Positions 61,802 to 64,000 of a stretch of 64,000 bases of DNA are shown here, piece after piece (the first letter of the stretch is position 1; each line of letters begins with the position of its first letter). A program made the translations under genes and the position numbers. The DNA comes from Terriglobales bacterium (GTDB lineage Bacteria; Acidobacteriota; Terriglobia; Terriglobales; Acidobacteriaceae): NCBI GenBank assembly GCA_025462725.1, contig JAOAPE010000003.1, positions 310,001 through 374,000 on the forward strand, written 5' to 3'. The notes under the pieces are model-generated. The model did not search any database and was not told where the DNA came from. It worked only from the letters and a program-made list of their open reading frames with translations.

Positions 61802-62989
61802 ATGAGCGGAGTACGTGTGTTAGTGGGAACACGCAAAGGTGCATTCATATTGACGTCAGACGGCAAGCGGGAAAAATGGGAAGTCACCGGTCCGCATTTT
61901 GCCGGATGGGAGATGTATCACCTGAAGGGATCGCCGGTTGATCCGAATCGGATCTACGCGTCGCAAACCAGCGGATGGTTCGGGCAAATCATCCAGCGTT
62001 CAGACGATGGCGGCAAGACTTGGCACCAACCCGGAACACCGCCCGGCGCACCGCCACCCGAACCAGGCGCTATGCCAAAGGGCGAAAGCAACAAGTTCGT
62101 TTATGACACATCTGCCGAGACCGGAAAACCGCTCACCACTCATCAGTTTTACGATGGCACCCAACATCCATGGGAGTTCAAGCGAGTCTGGCATCTGGAA
62201 CCTTCGCTGACCGATCCGAGCGTTGTTTATGCGGGGATTGAAGATGCCGGGCTGTTTCGCTCGAATAACGGCGGAGAGAGCTGGCAAGAGCTTTCCGGAT
62301 TGCGCGGCCACGGCACAGGTCCCCAATGGCAGCCGGGAGCGGGCGGACTGTGCTTGCATACGATCTTATTGGATCCGAAAAACCCACAACGGATATTCAT
62401 AGCGATTTCTTCGGCGGGAGCATTTCGCACTGATGACGGCGGGAAAAGTTGGAAACCGATCAACCAAGGGCTGCGCTCGCAATACATTCCTGATCCGAAG
62501 GCGGAGGTGGGACACTGCGTTCACCGGATCGCGATGCATCCTTCGAAGCCGAACACGTTGTTCATGCAGAAACATTGGGACGTGATGCGCAGCGATGATG
62601 GCGGCGATCAATGGCGGGAAGTCAGCGGCGACCTGCCGACGGATTTTGGATTCGTAATTGACGTTCATGCGCATGAGCCGGAGACGATTTACGTTGTCCC
62701 CATCAAGAGTGATTCGGAGCATTTTGTTCCGGATGGAAAGTTGCGCGTGTATAGAAGCAAGACCGGGGGAAACGAGTGGGAGGCGCTGACCAAAGGGCTG
62801 CCGCAAAAAGATTGCTACGTGAATATCCTGCGCGATGCTATGGCAGTCGATTCCCTCGACAAGTGCGGCGTGTATTTCGGAACGACGGGCGGACAGGTAT
62901 ACGCGTCGAATGATGCGGGCGACAGTTGGAATGCGATCGTCCGCGATCTGCCTGCGGTGCTTTCAGTCGAGGTGCAGACGCTGAAATGA
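61802..62989 (+). CDS. BNR/Asp-box beta-propeller protein
   Basis: The 395-residue protein lacks a signal peptide. Asp-box motifs (S-x-D-x-G-x-x-W) recur: [32 protein letters not shown] and SNDAGDSW, the hallmark of sialidase-like propellers. The N-terminus [18 protein letters not shown] and the internal [20 protein letters not shown] are strongly family-like. No sialidase catalytic residues can be assigned. It is preceded by GGAG 8 nt upstream and coupled (ATGA) to a MoaD/ThiS gene. Similar pairs exist in other genomes; function unknown. Confidence 0.87.
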   Translation: MSGVRVLVGTRKGAFILTSDGKREKWEVTGPHFAGWEMYHLKGSPVDPNRIYASQTSGWFGQIIQRSDDGGKTWHQPGTPPGAPPPEPGAMPKGESNKFVYDTSAETGKPLTTHQFYDGTQHPWEFKRVWHLEPSLTDPSVVYAGIEDAGLFRSNNGGESWQELSGLRGHGTGPQWQPGAGGLCLHTILLDPKNPQRIFIAISSAGAFRTDDGGKSWKPINQGLRSQYIPDPKAEVGHCVHRIAMHPSKPNTLFMQKHWDVMRSDDGGDQWREVSGDLPTDFGFVIDVHAHEPETIYVVPIKSDSEHFVPDGKLRVYRSKTGGNEWEALTKGLPQKDCYVNILRDAMAVDSLDKCGVYFGTTGGQVYASNDAGDSWNAIVRDLPAVLSVEVQTLK

Positions 62990-63288
62990 GTGCAATCAGG
63001 GTAGAGCTGCCGGCGCACCTGCGAAACTTGGCGAAGGTCGGCAGCGAGGTGCAGGTGGAAGTTGCGGGGCCAGTGACACAACGGTCCGTGATCGATGCGC
63101 TTGAAGCGAAGTATCCGATGCTGCACGGGACGATCCGCGATCATGTGACGAAAAAGCGCCGCGCGTTTATCAGGTTCTTCGCGTGCGGCGAGGATGTCTC
63201 GCATGATTCGCCGGATGCGGTGCTGCCGGATGCGATCGCGAACGCGAAGGAACCGTTGATGGTGATCGGCGCGGTTGCGGGCGGATGA
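62986..63288 (+). CDS. MoaD/ThiS-family sulfur-carrier-like protein
   Basis: The 100-residue protein has a ubiquitin-like fold: [34 protein letters not shown] and [10 protein letters not shown]. It ends in the double glycine of activated sulfur carriers (IGAVAGG). The start ATG 62986 overlaps the BNR gene stop. A frame opening at 62926 does not resemble the family. A matching E1-like activator is not in the window. It may carry sulfur for an unknown pathway or be a covalently attached modifier. Confidence 0.85.
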   Translation: MSAIRVELPAHLRNLAKVGSEVQVEVAGPVTQRSVIDALEAKYPMLHGTIRDHVTKKRRAFIRFFACGEDVSHDSPDAVLPDAIANAKEPLMVIGAVAGG

Positions 63289-63314
63289 GCATTGCAGAGT
63301 AACGTCAAGATGCG

Positions 63315-63340
63315 ACGCGGCAACAGGCATGTTGCCGCGT
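63315..63340. other. Perfect 11-bp hairpin
   Basis: ACGCGGCAACA, loop GGCA, TGTTGCCGCGT lies 26 nt after the MoaD-like stop. On the plus strand it is followed by GAAAAAGG, not a T-run, so intrinsic termination is uncertain. It may be a REP-type element or an mRNA end. Confidence 0.5.
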
Positions 63341-63380
63341 GAAAAAGGCAGTGCATCGAAGCGGCGTAGGAGCCATTTCG

Positions 63381-64000
63381 ATGAAAACTTTCGCGAGTCT
63401 TGCAATCCTACTCACACTGACAATCTCTTCGTTCGCGCAAAGCAGCGACCGCGGATTCACCGTGCACGCCGGAGGTGGATACACGCCGCTTGTTGGCCCG
63501 CTCTCGAAACGGCTCGACAACGGATGGAACTTCCAGGTTGGCGGCGGTTACATGTTGACGCCGCACTTTGGACTGGTGGGCGACTATCAGTACAACCGGT
63601 TGGGAGTTCCGCAATCGGTGCTGACCGGCTTAGCGGTCCCGGATGGAAGCGCGTGGGTGCACTCGTTGACGTTCGGGCCAGAGATACGCTTTGCGCCGAA
63701 CGGTAAGGTCGATCCGTATTTTATCGGTGGGCTGGGGTGGTATCGGCGGACGGTGGAGTTCACGCAACCGACCTTGTCACCTGCAACCGGCTTCGATCCA
63801 TTCTTCGGATTCTTCTTCCCTACCATCTCCGGCGAACATTGTGCTCGGGTCAATCACTCGCGATGGATTCGGCGGCAACGCGGGCTTGGGGCTGGCGTTC
63901 CGGATTCGCGAGTCGCGGACGCGAGTGTTCGTGGAAGGCAGATATCATTTCGCGTCCCATTCTCGGAACGATACACAGATTGGTTCCGTTTACCGCGGGA
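63381..64000 (+). CDS. Outer-membrane beta-barrel protein, 3' end cut, apparent frameshift
   Basis: The start ATG 63381 leads a signal peptide (MKTFASLAILLTLTISSFAQ) and strands typical of barrel proteins (GFTVHAGGGYTPLVG, WNFQVGGGYMLTPHFGLVGD, VDPYFIGGLGWYRR). After about residue 148 the frame loses barrel character. From about 63832 the neighbouring frame (+1) reads ANIVLGSITRDGFGGNAGLG and RVFVEGRYHF, which clearly continues the barrel. One extra base near 63820-63835 would explain this. The gene runs off the window. Function unknown. Confidence 0.72.
   Translation, partial: MKTFASLAILLTLTISSFAQSSDRGFTVHAGGGYTPLVGPLSKRLDNGWNFQVGGGYMLTPHFGLVGDYQYNRLGVPQSVLTGLAVPDGSAWVHSLTFGPEIRFAPNGKVDPYFIGGLGWYRRTVEFTQPTLSPATGFDPFFGFFFPTISGEHCARVNHSRWIRRQRGLGAGVPDSRVADASVRGRQISFRVPFSERYTDWFRLPR

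Overview
The window reads as a contiguous piece of chromosome from a diderm, aerobic, moderately GC-rich bacterium. The most likely source is an Acidobacteriota genome of the Terriglobia/Korobacter type. This is inferred from the gene set (Nuo complex I, lipid A and apolipoprotein acylation genes, APC permease with a UspA-like tail, SYLF, YpdA and queuosine genes), from the many exported proteins of unknown function, and from the decayed repeat families packed into the intergenic DNA. I see no rRNA, CRISPR array, transposase or prophage. One tRNA (Lys-TTT) is present.

Layout. 1-6254 (+): the 3' part of a nuo operon (nuoH end, then J, K, L, M, N) with overlapping or abutting genes. 6257-10123 (-): an ABC exporter pair, then the F0 part of ATP synthase (two small AtpI/AtpZ-type assembly proteins, subunit a, subunit c) headed by a small unknown gene. 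10231-13441 (+): lysS, a PLP-dependent decarboxylase and tRNA-Lys. 13444-17346 (-): an exported alpha/beta hydrolase, a beta-barrel protein and a YpdA-type flavin reductase. 17443-19895 (+): aspartase and a thioredoxin-fold exported protein. 19957-24996: nitroreductase, a frameshifted SIMPL-domain gene, an unusual amidohydrolase, a DUF218 protein and tsaC. 25169-31433: a SpoU methyltransferase and rarA, then on the minus strand a CoA-binding protein, an unknown protein, prfB with its programmed +1 frameshift, and lnt. 31706-37391: APC permease, cysteine dioxygenase and an lpxL-lpxD-P-loop operon. 37457-44440: cytochrome c lipoprotein, SYLF protein, an atypical response regulator, a GY-repeat protein, queC, an ATP-grasp/metallopeptidase pair and an alpha/beta hydrolase. 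44480-46000 is a repeat-rich island around a zinc-ribbon membrane protein, followed by a CYTH-domain gene that seems to start with CTG. 47005-53550: secA, an ankyrin protein, an exported protein and a PilT-like ATPase. 53898-56717 is a three-domain AMP-ligase/ACP/acyltransferase. It is followed by a perfect 16-bp parS-like palindrome and by xerC and xerD. 61802 to the end: a BNR-propeller protein coupled to a MoaD/ThiS protein, and a beta-barrel gene that appears frameshifted and runs off the window.

Themes. (1) Energy: complex I and the F0 sector lie back to back around a small ABC exporter. (2) Envelope: lnt, lpxD, an LpxL-type acyltransferase, secA and the fused acyltransferase all serve a double membrane. 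(3) Chromosome maintenance: rarA, a parS-like site, xerC and xerD. (4) Intergenic DNA is of two kinds. Many convergent genes meet with 0-2 nt or overlap at their stops. The remaining gaps are filled with repeats: heptads, REP-like palindromes, and families such as CTTTGCGTCCTTTGCG and GTCATCCTGAGCG. Two REP-like palindromes sit inside a coding region.
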